From Frankia torreyi (GTDB lineage: Bacteria; Actinomycetota; Actinomycetes; Frankiales; Frankiaceae), in NCBI RefSeq assembly GCF_000948395.1, contig NZ_JYFN01000004.1, positions 1 through 47,033 on the forward strand: a DNA stretch of 47,033 nucleotides, read 5' to 3'. The notes under the pieces were generated by a model. It saw only the letters and a list, made by a program, of their open reading frames with translations. It searched no databases and was not told where the DNA came from. Each line of letters begins with the position of its first letter. The first letter of the stretch is position 1. Below are positions 8,605 through 15,894 of the stretch, piece by piece. Position numbers and translations under genes: made by a program.

Positions 8605-8991
8605 TCAGTTCCGGCGGGCGGCGGCCTGGGAGACCGGCCGCGTGCCCGGACCGGCTGGCGTGGTCTCGTGGCCCGGAGCGCCGGCGTCGCCCCGCAACCA
8701 GTGCCGCTCCACGAAGAACGGGGCCACCGGCAGCACGGAGGCGATCAGGGCCAGCACGGTGCGCCGGCGGGGCCAGCGCCCGGCGAAGGCCAGGTAGCCG
8801 ATGAGCGCGCAGTAGGCGAGGAAGAGTGTGCCGTGGATCGGGCCGAGGATCTTCACTCCCTGGGGATGGTCGGCGCCGTACTTGATCCCCGTGGCGATGA
8901 GCAGCAGGAGGAACGACGTCGCCTCGGCGAACGAGACGGCGCGGGCCGCGGTCAGGACGCGGGATCCGCCGTGCGGGGCCTGATCGATCAT
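8605..8991 (-). CDS. DUF3817 integral membrane protein
   Basis: A 128-residue protein with the DUF3817 pattern: an N-terminal helix with SFAEATSFLLLLIATGIKY, then GVKILGPIHGTLFLAYCALI and a third hydrophobic helix TVLALIASVLPVAPFFVERH. Three membrane-spanning helices are predicted by eye, with a short Pro/Ala-rich cytoplasmic tail. The family is widespread in Actinobacteria and some Firmicutes and has no established function. It is divergent from hemE. Its upstream DNA carries a four-copy minisatellite and a palindrome that might influence either gene. Confidence 0.85.
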   Translation of the reverse strand: MIDQAPHGGSRVLTAARAVSFAEATSFLLLLIATGIKYGADHPQGVKILGPIHGTLFLAYCALIGYLAFAGRWPRRRTVLALIASVLPVAPFFVERHWLRGDAGAPGHETTPAGPGTRPVSQAAARRN

Positions 8992-9028
8992 CTCAAGTCC
9001 TCAATCGTCGTGGCTGTCGGACGTCGGT

Positions 9029-9106
9029 GGTGGCCGTCGGAGGTTCGCGGTGGCCGTCGGAGGCTCGTGTGGCGGTCGGAGGTTCGTGTGGCGGTCGGAG
9101 GTTCGT
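9029..9106. repeat. Tandem repeat, 19-20-base unit, four copies
   Basis: Four head-to-tail copies of a unit like GTGGCGGTCGGAGGTTCGT lie at 9029-9048, 9049-9068, 9069-9087 and 9088-9106. The last two copies are identical and the first two differ at a few bases and are one base longer. The array begins about 40 bases upstream of the DUF3817 ATG. There are no unique spacers, so it is not a CRISPR array. Confidence 0.85.
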
Positions 9107-9273
9107 ACAGCCCGGCCGGACCGCCCGGCCGGACCGGTGTGCCGCCCGGACACGCCGGCCGCTCACCTGGGCGGACAGCGGATTTCGTCACATCCCAGCG
9201 GCCTGCGGTCGGCCCGGTCGGCCCGGCCGGTCGGGCTGGTCCGGACCGGCGGGCACCGGCTGGACCAGCAACT

Positions 9274-9294
9274 TCTTCTACTGAAAGTAGAAGA
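9274..9294. promoter_or_regulatory. A+T-rich perfect inverted repeat upstream of hemE
   Basis: Arms TCTTCTACT (9274-9282) and AGTAGAAGA (9286-9294) are perfect complements around a GAA centre. A 9-base A+T-rich palindrome is out of character in ~73% GC DNA and looks like an operator. The core TACT-n3-AGTA resembles sites of HxlR/DUF24-type MarR-like regulators (pattern resemblance only). It lies 130 bases before hemE and ~280 bases from the divergent DUF3817 start. Confidence 0.5.
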
Positions 9295-9423
9295 TAGCTG
9301 ACGCCGGAGGACCTGATCAGCCCGGACCGTGACCACGCCGACGCCGGTCATCACCCGCCCGTGCCGATCGGAGTGACCCCGGTCGCACCGGCACAGGTGC
9401 GGCGGGCATGCAACGATCGAGGC

Positions 9424-10665
9424 ATGTCTGTCGTCCACATCGACGCCGGCCCCGGGTCCGGGTCGGCCAGCGTCCAGACCGCGCCGAGCGGCGTCGCGGT
9501 CGCCTCGGCGCGGGTCGCGCCCTCGCGGGACGGCGACACCCTCCATCGTCCCGGCCGGCCCGCCGCGTCGACCGGCCTCCCGCCCGCCGACGCCGCCTTC
9601 CGTGCCGGTGCCGCCGCCGCCCGTTCCGCCGCCGCTCGCCGGCCCGGCCTCGCCACCACCGCCCCGTTCCTGCGGGCCTGCCGGCGGGACCAGCCCGAGA
9701 CCACCCCCGTCTGGTTCATGCGCCAGGCCGGTCGCGTCCTGCCCGAGTATCGGGCTCTGCGCGCCGACGTCCCGATGCTCGACTCGTGCCGCGACCCCGC
9801 GATGATCACCGAGATCACCCTGCAGCCGGTGCGCCGCTTCCGGCCGGATGCGGCGATCTTCTTCTCCGACATCGTCGTGCCGCTGGTGGCGATCGGTCTG
9901 AACATCGACATCGTCGCCGGGGTGGGGCCGGTCGTCGCGGAGCCGGTGCGCGACGCCGCCGGGCTCGCGGCGCTGCGCGCGCTGGAACCGGACGACGTCC
10001 CCTACGTCACGCAGGCGGTCCGCAGCCTGCTCGGCGAGCTCGGCGGCACCCCGCTGATCGGGTTCGCGGGCGCGCCGTTCACTCTGGCCAGCTACCTCGT
10101 CGAGGGCGGCCCGAGTCGCAACCACCTGCGCACCAAGGCGATGATGTACGGGGAGCCAAAGCTCTGGCACGACCTGCTCGACCGGCTGGCCACCATCACC
10201 ACGGCCTTCCTGCGGGTCCAGGTCGACGCCGGCGTCGACGCGGTGCAGCTGTTCGACTCCTGGGCCGGTGCGCTCAGCGAGGACGACTACCGGCGCTACG
10301 TCGCGCCGCACAGCGCGCGGGTGCTGGACGCCTTCGCCGAGGAGGTGCCGCGCATCCACTTCGGTGTCAACACCGGCGAGCTGCTCACCGCCATGGGCCA
10401 GGCGGGCGCCGACGTCGTCGGGGTCGACTGGCGGGTTCCCCTCGACGAGGCTGCGCGCCGGATCGGGCCGGGCCGGGCCGTGCAGGGCAACCTCGACCCG
10501 GCGGCGGTGTTCGCGCCCGAGCCCGTGCTCGCCGCCAAGGTCGGCGACGTCCTCGCCCGCGGTGCCAAGGCGGAGGGGCACGTGTTCAACCTCGGCCACG
10601 GCGTCCTGCCGGAGACCGATCCGGGAGTGCTCGCGCACATCGTCGACCTCGTCCACGCCGGGTGA
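9424..10665 (+). CDS. hemE: Uroporphyrinogen decarboxylase
   Basis: A 413-residue UroD. The signature [17 protein letters not shown] (residues ~94-110) holds the substrate-binding arginines, [10 protein letters not shown] the catalytic aspartate, and [13 protein letters not shown] the C-terminal histidine motif. It decarboxylates uroporphyrinogen III to coproporphyrinogen III. The ATG at 9424 is used; a GTG at 9361 would add 21 residues. Even so, about 60 low-complexity Ala/Arg/Pro residues precede the conserved FLRACRRDQ, an extension compared with typical UroD (~345-360 residues). The gene heads the heme set hemE-hemY-hemQ on the plus strand. A perfect A+T-rich palindrome lies ~130 bases upstream. 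Confidence 0.95.
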   Translation: MSVVHIDAGPGSGSASVQTAPSGVAVASARVAPSRDGDTLHRPGRPAASTGLPPADAAFRAGAAAARSAAARRPGLATTAPFLRACRRDQPETTPVWFMRQAGRVLPEYRALRADVPMLDSCRDPAMITEITLQPVRRFRPDAAIFFSDIVVPLVAIGLNIDIVAGVGPVVAEPVRDAAGLAALRALEPDDVPYVTQAVRSLLGELGGTPLIGFAGAPFTLASYLVEGGPSRNHLRTKAMMYGEPKLWHDLLDRLATITTAFLRVQVDAGVDAVQLFDSWAGALSEDDYRRYVAPHSARVLDAFAEEVPRIHFGVNTGELLTAMGQAGADVVGVDWRVPLDEAARRIGPGRAVQGNLDPAAVFAPEPVLAAKVGDVLARGAKAEGHVFNLGHGVLPETDPGVLAHIVDLVHAG

Positions 10666-10828
10666 ACCGGCCGGCGACCGACGGCCGGTTACCGATCCAC
10701 CACCATCGGGGCCCGGTCCACCACCACAGCGTGATCCGCCGCCGGGGCGCGGCCCACCTCCGGGCGGGCGCGACGCGATGGTGAATCCTGGTTGGACGGC
10801 ACCACTCATCGTGAAGGGCGGCAGGAAC

Positions 10829-12280
10829 GTGCGGGTTGTCATCGTCGGTGGGGGAGTCGCCGGGCTTGCCGCGGCCCATGCCCTGTCCGGCCACGCCGAG
10901 GTGACCGTCCTGGAGGCGGGAGAGCGCGTCGGCGGCAAGCTGCGCACGACCCCGATCGAGGGGATGGACGTCGAGGAGGGCGCCGAGTCGTTCCTCGCCC
11001 GCGTCCCCGACGGGCTGCGGCTGGCCAGGCAGATCGGCCTCGGCCACGACATCGTGCATCCGGCGACGACCTCGGCGTCGCTGTGGATCCGGGGCCGGCT
11101 GCGGCCGATCCCGCCGAACACCATGCTCGGCGTGCCGACCGACGCGTTCGGCCTGGTCCGCTCCGGGGTGCTGTCCCCCTGGGGGCTGCTGCGGGCCGCC
11201 GCCGACCTGGCCCTGCCGCGCACCCGCTTCCCCGACGACCCGACCGTGGGTGGCTTCGTCGGCGCCCGGGTCGGGCGCGAGGTCGTCGACCTGCTGGTCG
11301 ACCCGCTGCTCGGCGGGGTGTACGCCGGGCGGGCCGACGCGCTGTCGCTGCGGGCCACCGTGCCGCAGCTCGTCCCGATCCTGACCGAGGACCGGTCGCT
11401 GCTGCTCGGCGCCCACCGGGTGCGGGCCCGCACCGCCCCGGCCGCCTCCGCGTCGACGACGCCGCTGTTCGCCAGCCTGCGCGGCGGCCTGGGGTCGTTC
11501 GCGACGCGGCTGGCCGAACGGTCCGGCGCGACCGTGCGCACCGGCGTGCTGGTGCGCGCCGTGGAACGCGCCGCCGGCGGCTGGCGGATCGTCTGCGACC
11601 GGGTCGGCGGTGGGGAGACGCCCGAGCCGCTGACGGCCGACGCGGTGATCCTCGCCGTGCCCGCCGGGGCAGCGCGGACGCTGCTGAGCCCGCTGGCCCC
11701 GCACGCGGCGGCCCCGCTCGCCGGCGTCCCCTACGCCTCGGTCGGTCTGGTCACACTGGTCTACCGGGACATCACCCCGCCGCCGGGCAGTGGCTTCCTG
11801 GTGCCGGCGCGGGCGGGTACGTCGGTGAAGGCGGCCACCTTCCTGACCACGAAATGGCCGCACGTCCGCGCCGGCCGGTTCACGGTGGTCCGGGCCAGCA
11901 TCGGCCGCGCCGGGGCCGAGCACGACCTGCAGCGCGGCGACACCGAGCTCGCCGGCGTGGCCGCAGCGGAGATCGCCCAGATCACGGGGCTGACGGCGCG
12001 CCCCATCGCGACCAGGGTGAGCCGGTGGGGCGGCGCGCTGCCGCAGTACCTCCCTGGCCATCTGAACCGGATCGCCAGCGTGCGCCGGGCGCTGCCCGCG
12101 GGCCTCGCGCTCGCCGGCGCCGGCTACGACGGCGTCGGCATCCCGGCCTGCATCCGCTCCGGGGAGGCCGCCGCCGCCGCGGTGCTGCGCGCCGCCCGGA
12201 CGGCCCAGGGCAGTCCGGCCGATCCGGTGGGTCCGGCCGATCCGGTGGGTCCGGTGGGTCCGCTGGGTCCGGGAGTCTGA
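10829..12280 (+). CDS. hemY: Coproporphyrinogen III oxidase / protoporphyrinogen oxidase-type flavoprotein
   Basis: An FAD-dependent oxidase of 483 residues from the GTG at 10829. The dinucleotide-binding motif VVIVGGGVAGLAAAHAL starts at residue 3 and is followed by EAGERVGGKLRT. The C-terminal FAD contact GYDGVGIPACIRSGEAAA is intact. In actinobacteria this enzyme (also called CgoX) oxidises coproporphyrinogen III to coproporphyrin III; the adjacent hemQ supports that pathway. Starts at ATG 10778 or GTG 10811 are also in frame; GTG 10829 is preferred because AGGGCGGCAGG precedes it and it places the FAD motif at the N-terminus. The C-terminus carries an unusual Gly-Pro-rich tail (PADPVGPADPVGPVGPLGP) encoded by 9-base tandem repeats at about 12220-12275. 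Confidence 0.93.
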   Translation: MRVVIVGGGVAGLAAAHALSGHAEVTVLEAGERVGGKLRTTPIEGMDVEEGAESFLARVPDGLRLARQIGLGHDIVHPATTSASLWIRGRLRPIPPNTMLGVPTDAFGLVRSGVLSPWGLLRAAADLALPRTRFPDDPTVGGFVGARVGREVVDLLVDPLLGGVYAGRADALSLRATVPQLVPILTEDRSLLLGAHRVRARTAPAASASTTPLFASLRGGLGSFATRLAERSGATVRTGVLVRAVERAAGGWRIVCDRVGGGETPEPLTADAVILAVPAGAARTLLSPLAPHAAAPLAGVPYASVGLVTLVYRDITPPPGSGFLVPARAGTSVKAATFLTTKWPHVRAGRFTVVRASIGRAGAEHDLQRGDTELAGVAAAEIAQITGLTARPIATRVSRWGGALPQYLPGHLNRIASVRRALPAGLALAGAGYDGVGIPACIRSGEAAAAAVLRAARTAQGSPADPVGPADPVGPVGPLGPGV

Positions 12281-12333
12281 GGAACGACCCGGCCGACCGG
12301 TCCGGTCGGTGCGGGGTGATGGAGGAGACGGGT

Positions 12334-13029
12334 ATGCCGGAGTCCACGAAGTCCGTTCAGGAGCTCAACGCCGAGCTCCTCTACACCGGGTGGTCGGTCT
12401 TCGCCGCCGACCGCCCGCTGCCCGCCGATCGGACCCCTCTGATCGACGAGGCCGACGCCCTGCTCGAGGGGGCCCTGGCGAAGGACGTCTACACCCGCGG
12501 AACGTACGAGATCTCGGGCTACCGGGCCGACGCGGACCTGATGGTCTGGTGGACCAGCCCGGATCCCGACCTGCTGCAGGAGACCTACCAGCGGTTCCGC
12601 CAGACGGCGCTGGGCGGCCACCTGCGGCCCGTGTGGTCGGCGGTGGGGCTGCACCGCCCCGCGGAGTTCAACCGCAACCACATCCCGGCGTTCGTCCGCC
12701 GGGAGGACCCGCGCGGGTACATCTGCGTCTATCCGTTCAACCGGTCCCTGGAGTGGTATCTGCTGCCGGACTACGAGCGGCGCGGGCTGCTCGCCGAGCA
12801 CGGGATCATGGGCCGCGAGTTCGAGGACGTCCGGGCCAACACGGTCGCCGCGTTCGGCCTGGGCGACTATGAGTGGCTGCTCGCGTTCGAGGCCGACGAG
12901 CTGCACCGCATCGTCGACTGCATCCGCCATCTGCGCGGAAGCGCCACCCGCCGGCACACCCGGCTGGAGACCCCGTTCTACAGCGGCGCCCGCAAGTCCC
13001 TCGCTGACATCGTCGCCGCCCTGCCCTGA
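12334..13029 (+). CDS. hemQ: Coproheme decarboxylase (HemQ/ChdC)
   Basis: A 231-residue chlorite-dismutase-fold protein lacking the catalytic arginine of true chlorite dismutases. CVYPFNRSLEWYLLP carries the reactive tyrosine (about Tyr133) and LLAEHGIMGREF the probable proximal heme histidine (about His156). It converts coproheme to heme b in two peroxide-dependent decarboxylations, the last step of the actinobacterial route. The ATG at 12334 has GGAGG seven bases upstream, so this start is preferred over ATG 12319. It closes the hemE-hemY-hemQ run, 53 bases behind hemY. Ferrochelatase is not in the window. Confidence 0.95.
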   Translation: MPESTKSVQELNAELLYTGWSVFAADRPLPADRTPLIDEADALLEGALAKDVYTRGTYEISGYRADADLMVWWTSPDPDLLQETYQRFRQTALGGHLRPVWSAVGLHRPAEFNRNHIPAFVRREDPRGYICVYPFNRSLEWYLLPDYERRGLLAEHGIMGREFEDVRANTVAAFGLGDYEWLLAFEADELHRIVDCIRHLRGSATRRHTRLETPFYSGARKSLADIVAALP

Positions 13030-14184
13030 CCGGTAGCGGGCGCGCTGTGTCGCTCGCACGGCTCCGCTGCATGGTCGCGCGCCGCACGGCCCCCGGTGCG
13101 GAGGCTCGGCACAGAGCCGCGCCGCATGGCCCCGCCGGCATGGCCCCGCCGCACGGTCACGCGGCTGGTCGCGCCGCATGGCCCCGTGGCTGAGCCCGGT
13201 CGCGCGGCCTGCCGCCTACCTGGCCCGCGGCGCGCCCTGCCGCCTACCTGGCCCGCGGCGCGCGCCGCCAGCCGGCCGACACTCGCAGCCGGCGCCTGCC
13301 TGGGCGCCCCCACCCGTCCGGCAGGCGCCGGCCGTCCCGTTTCCGTGCCCTCCAGCGTCGCGCAGGCGCGAGCCGGATCGCACAGTTCCCACCCCGACGG
13401 CGCCCGTACGGGCCGGGCAGCCGACGGCTCTCCGGCCGAAGCCGAAGAGCCATAACGCACAGTAGCAGTCTAGCCGCTTCCTGTATACGCAGCGTGCGGC
13501 CGGCGCGTGCTGTCCGGAATATCGGTATCCACCATTGAACGCGGGAATTTCGCTACGGCGGGTTACCGGCGATCGACGTCATCTCTGCTACCTTGAGTCG
13601 CCACAAACGGACGGATGACGCCGCCGCAACGGTCGGCGGTCACGGCCCCGCCCCGCACCTGCTCCGCGGGCCCCTGGCAGATCGGCTGAGGAGAGCCGGT
13701 AACGTTGCTCGTGACCAGGAGTGCCGGCCGTGTCGGTGGCCGACGGTCCGGTTCGTTCCGGTGTGCACCCCGGCGCAACGCCGGGCAGTGCGCGAACAGC
13801 CGGCCCGCCGTCCGTGGTGGCCCACAGTCAGTGGCGGGGGAAGATCGCTGGAGGTCCGGTCGATGCATCACCGATGGTTGAGCTCTCGGCCGTCCAAGCG
13901 AGGCATACCGCGAACCGCGACAGGATGGGGTCGACCCGAACCACACCCGAGATCCGACGCGCTGTGGCGACCACGGAACGGTCGACGATCGGCGCAGTGC
14001 GGGGCATCTTCATGACCGCCACCATCCGACCCGGACGGACGACTCGTACAATTCGGGCGATCCGTATATTTCGGTCAATTGTCGCGATAGAGGCGACGGC
14101 GTGGCGCTCCCGCGGACCACGTCCTTGTGGCGGACCGGCTGGGCGGCGTCGTCCCGCGGGTCACGCTCCTGGGGAGGGGCACGC
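13030..14184. other. Long non-coding stretch before the sugar transferase
   Basis: About 1.15 kb without a convincing gene. 13030-13440 is very GC-rich and repetitive, including a perfect 28-base tandem duplication whose unit is not a multiple of three. 13450-13610 is less GC-rich and could hold a promoter (for example TTGAAC near 13536). The frames through 13700-14180 are Arg/Thr/Gly-rich and match nothing I know. A long leader for the transferase gene, or a structured RNA, cannot be excluded. Confidence 0.5.
13208..13263. repeat. Perfect 28-base tandem duplication
   Basis: 13208-13235 and 13236-13263 are identical and directly adjacent; each begins CCTGCCGCCTACC and ends GCGGCGCGC. The unit length shifts the frame, supporting the view that this stretch is non-coding. 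Confidence 0.9.
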
Positions 14185-15858
14185 GTGACGGAGACGATGT
14201 CGGGGGACGCCCGCGCCTCCGCCGGGTCGAACTTCGTCTCGCGATCCCGGCCCGGCGCGGCGCCCTACCCGCCGCAGACCCGGCCCGGGGCCGCCGGACC
14301 GTCGAGCCCCTCCGGACCGACCCCGGGCGGGCAGCCCGGCTGGACCGGGACCGGTGGCCGCCACAGCGTCGCTCGCGCACACTCGGTCGCGGCGCTCGAG
14401 AACGTGGCCTACCGGGCGCAGGTCAGCTGGGAGCGCCGCTACGTGCGGCTGCTGATCCTGTTCGACGCGGCGGCCTGCGTGGTCGCCGCCGGGCTGGCGT
14501 TCTTCGTGCGGTTCGGCGACCTCGTCGACTTCGAGACCAAGCCGGTGTCGATCAAGCCGTACATCCTGATGACGGTGCTGCTGCCGCTGGCGTGGGTGCT
14601 CGCCATGTCGCTGAACCGGGCCTACGAGACCCGGTTCCTCGGCGGCGGGTCGGAGGAGTTCCGCCGGGTGGTCAACGCCGCGGCCAGGTTCACGGCCGCG
14701 CTCGCCATCATCTCGTATGCGACCAAGGCCGAGATCGCCCGCAGCTACGTCCTCATCGCGTTCCCCGCGGCGACCCTGCTGTCGGTGGCCGGCCGGGTCA
14801 TCGGGCGCGGCATCCTGCACCGGATGCGCCGCGCCGGGCGCTGCCTGCACCGGGTCCTCGTGGTCGGGGCCGGCGAGTCCGCCGCCACCCTGGTCCGCCT
14901 CGCCCAGCGCGACCCGACCTCCGGCTGGTCCGTGGTCGGCGTCGTGCTCGACCGCTCGCCGGGCCGACACAGCCACGACCGGCCGGAGCGCAGCGGGTTC
15001 GACCTGCTCGGGGTGCCGATCGTGGGCACCTCGGAGACTTTGCACACCGCCATCACCGCCACCCATGCCACCACCGTCGCGATCTGCCCACAGATGGACG
15101 GCGAGACCTTGCGCCGGGTGCTGTGGACGCTCGAGGGCAGCGACGTCGACGTGCTGGTCTCCTCGGCGCTGACCGACGTGACCGGCCCGCGGATCTCGAT
15201 CCGCCCGGTGGCCGGGCTGCCCCTGCTGCACATCGAGGAGCCGGAGCTCAGCGGGACCCGCCGGGTCATGAAGGGCGTGTTCGACCGCTGCGTCGCGGGC
15301 ACGGTGATCCTGCTGTTCCTGCCGGTCCTGCTCGGCCTCGGGATCGCGGTCCGACTGACCAGCCGCGGCCCGGCGCTGTTCAAGCAGACCCGGGTCGGCC
15401 GGGGCGGCGAGCACTTCACGATGTTCAAGTTCCGGTCCATGTACGTGGACGCGGAGGCGCGCAAGGCCGAGCTGGAGTCGCGCAACGAGCGGGCCGAGGG
15501 CCTGCTGTTCAAGATGCGCGACGACCCGCGGGTCACGCGGGTCGGGAAGTTCCTGCGCAAGTGGTCGCTCGACGAGCTGCCACAGTTGATCAACGTGCTC
15601 AACGGCAGCATGTCGCTGGTCGGGCCGCGCCCGCCGCTGCCCTCGGAGGTCGCCCGCTACGAGGACGACGTGCACCGCCGGCTGATGGTGAAGCCCGGCC
15701 TGACCGGCCTGTGGCAGATCAGTGGGCGCTCGGACCTGGAGTGGGACGAGTCGGTCCGCCTCGACCTGCGCTACGTGGAGAACTGGTCGCTGGCGATGGA
15801 CTTCGTTATTCTCTGGCGGACCGTCTTCGCCGTCCTGCGTCGCGAAGGCGCCTACTGA
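14185..15858 (+). CDS. Polyprenyl-phosphate sugar-1-phosphate transferase (exopolysaccharide initiation, WbaP/CpsE/WcaJ type)
   Basis: A 557-residue membrane protein from the GTG at 14185, which has GGGGAGGGG about six bases upstream. After a Pro/Gly-rich cytoplasmic leader of ~75 residues come hydrophobic segments (LLILFDAAACVVAAGLAFFV, then ILMTVLLPLAWVLAM and two more). A soluble Rossmann-like domain has VLVVGAGESAATLVRLA. A further membrane helix follows (VILLFLPVLLGLGIAV). Last is the bacterial sugar transferase domain: FTMFKFRSMYVDA, KWSLDELPQLINVLNG, SLVGPRPPLPSE, KPGLTGLWQISGR. It would load the first sugar phosphate onto a lipid carrier at the inner membrane. No other capsule genes lie nearby, so this initiating enzyme stands alone. 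Confidence 0.92.
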   Translation: MTETMSGDARASAGSNFVSRSRPGAAPYPPQTRPGAAGPSSPSGPTPGGQPGWTGTGGRHSVARAHSVAALENVAYRAQVSWERRYVRLLILFDAAACVVAAGLAFFVRFGDLVDFETKPVSIKPYILMTVLLPLAWVLAMSLNRAYETRFLGGGSEEFRRVVNAAARFTAALAIISYATKAEIARSYVLIAFPAATLLSVAGRVIGRGILHRMRRAGRCLHRVLVVGAGESAATLVRLAQRDPTSGWSVVGVVLDRSPGRHSHDRPERSGFDLLGVPIVGTSETLHTAITATHATTVAICPQMDGETLRRVLWTLEGSDVDVLVSSALTDVTGPRISIRPVAGLPLLHIEEPELSGTRRVMKGVFDRCVAGTVILLFLPVLLGLGIAVRLTSRGPALFKQTRVGRGGEHFTMFKFRSMYVDAEARKAELESRNERAEGLLFKMRDDPRVTRVGKFLRKWSLDELPQLINVLNGSMSLVGPRPPLPSEVARYEDDVHRRLMVKPGLTGLWQISGRSDLEWDESVRLDLRYVENWSLAMDFVILWRTVFAVLRREGAY

Positions 15859-15860
15859 CC

Positions 15861-15894
15861 CCGGCCTGACCGGCTACCCGGCCTGACCGGCTAC
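15861..15894. repeat. 17-base perfect tandem duplication in the convergent gap
   Basis: CCGGCCTGACCGGCTAC occurs at 15861-15877 and again immediately at 15878-15894. The second copy contains the cysC stop codon (reverse strand 15893-15891). Each unit has the inverted match GGCC/GGCC-type pairing but no T tract, so it is not a clear terminator. Confidence 0.85.

Noticed and set aside
9029-9106. Repeat array that might be a CRISPR
   Set aside because: The copies are directly adjacent with no unique spacers, and no cas genes are present.
13560-13700. Possible c-di-AMP or other known riboswitch in the transferase leader
   Set aside because: The conserved core sequences of the riboswitch classes I know are not present.
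13721-14188. A 155-codon frame upstream of the sugar transferase
   Set aside because: Arg/Thr/Gly-rich, no recognisable domain, and it runs past the well-supported GTG start of the transferase.
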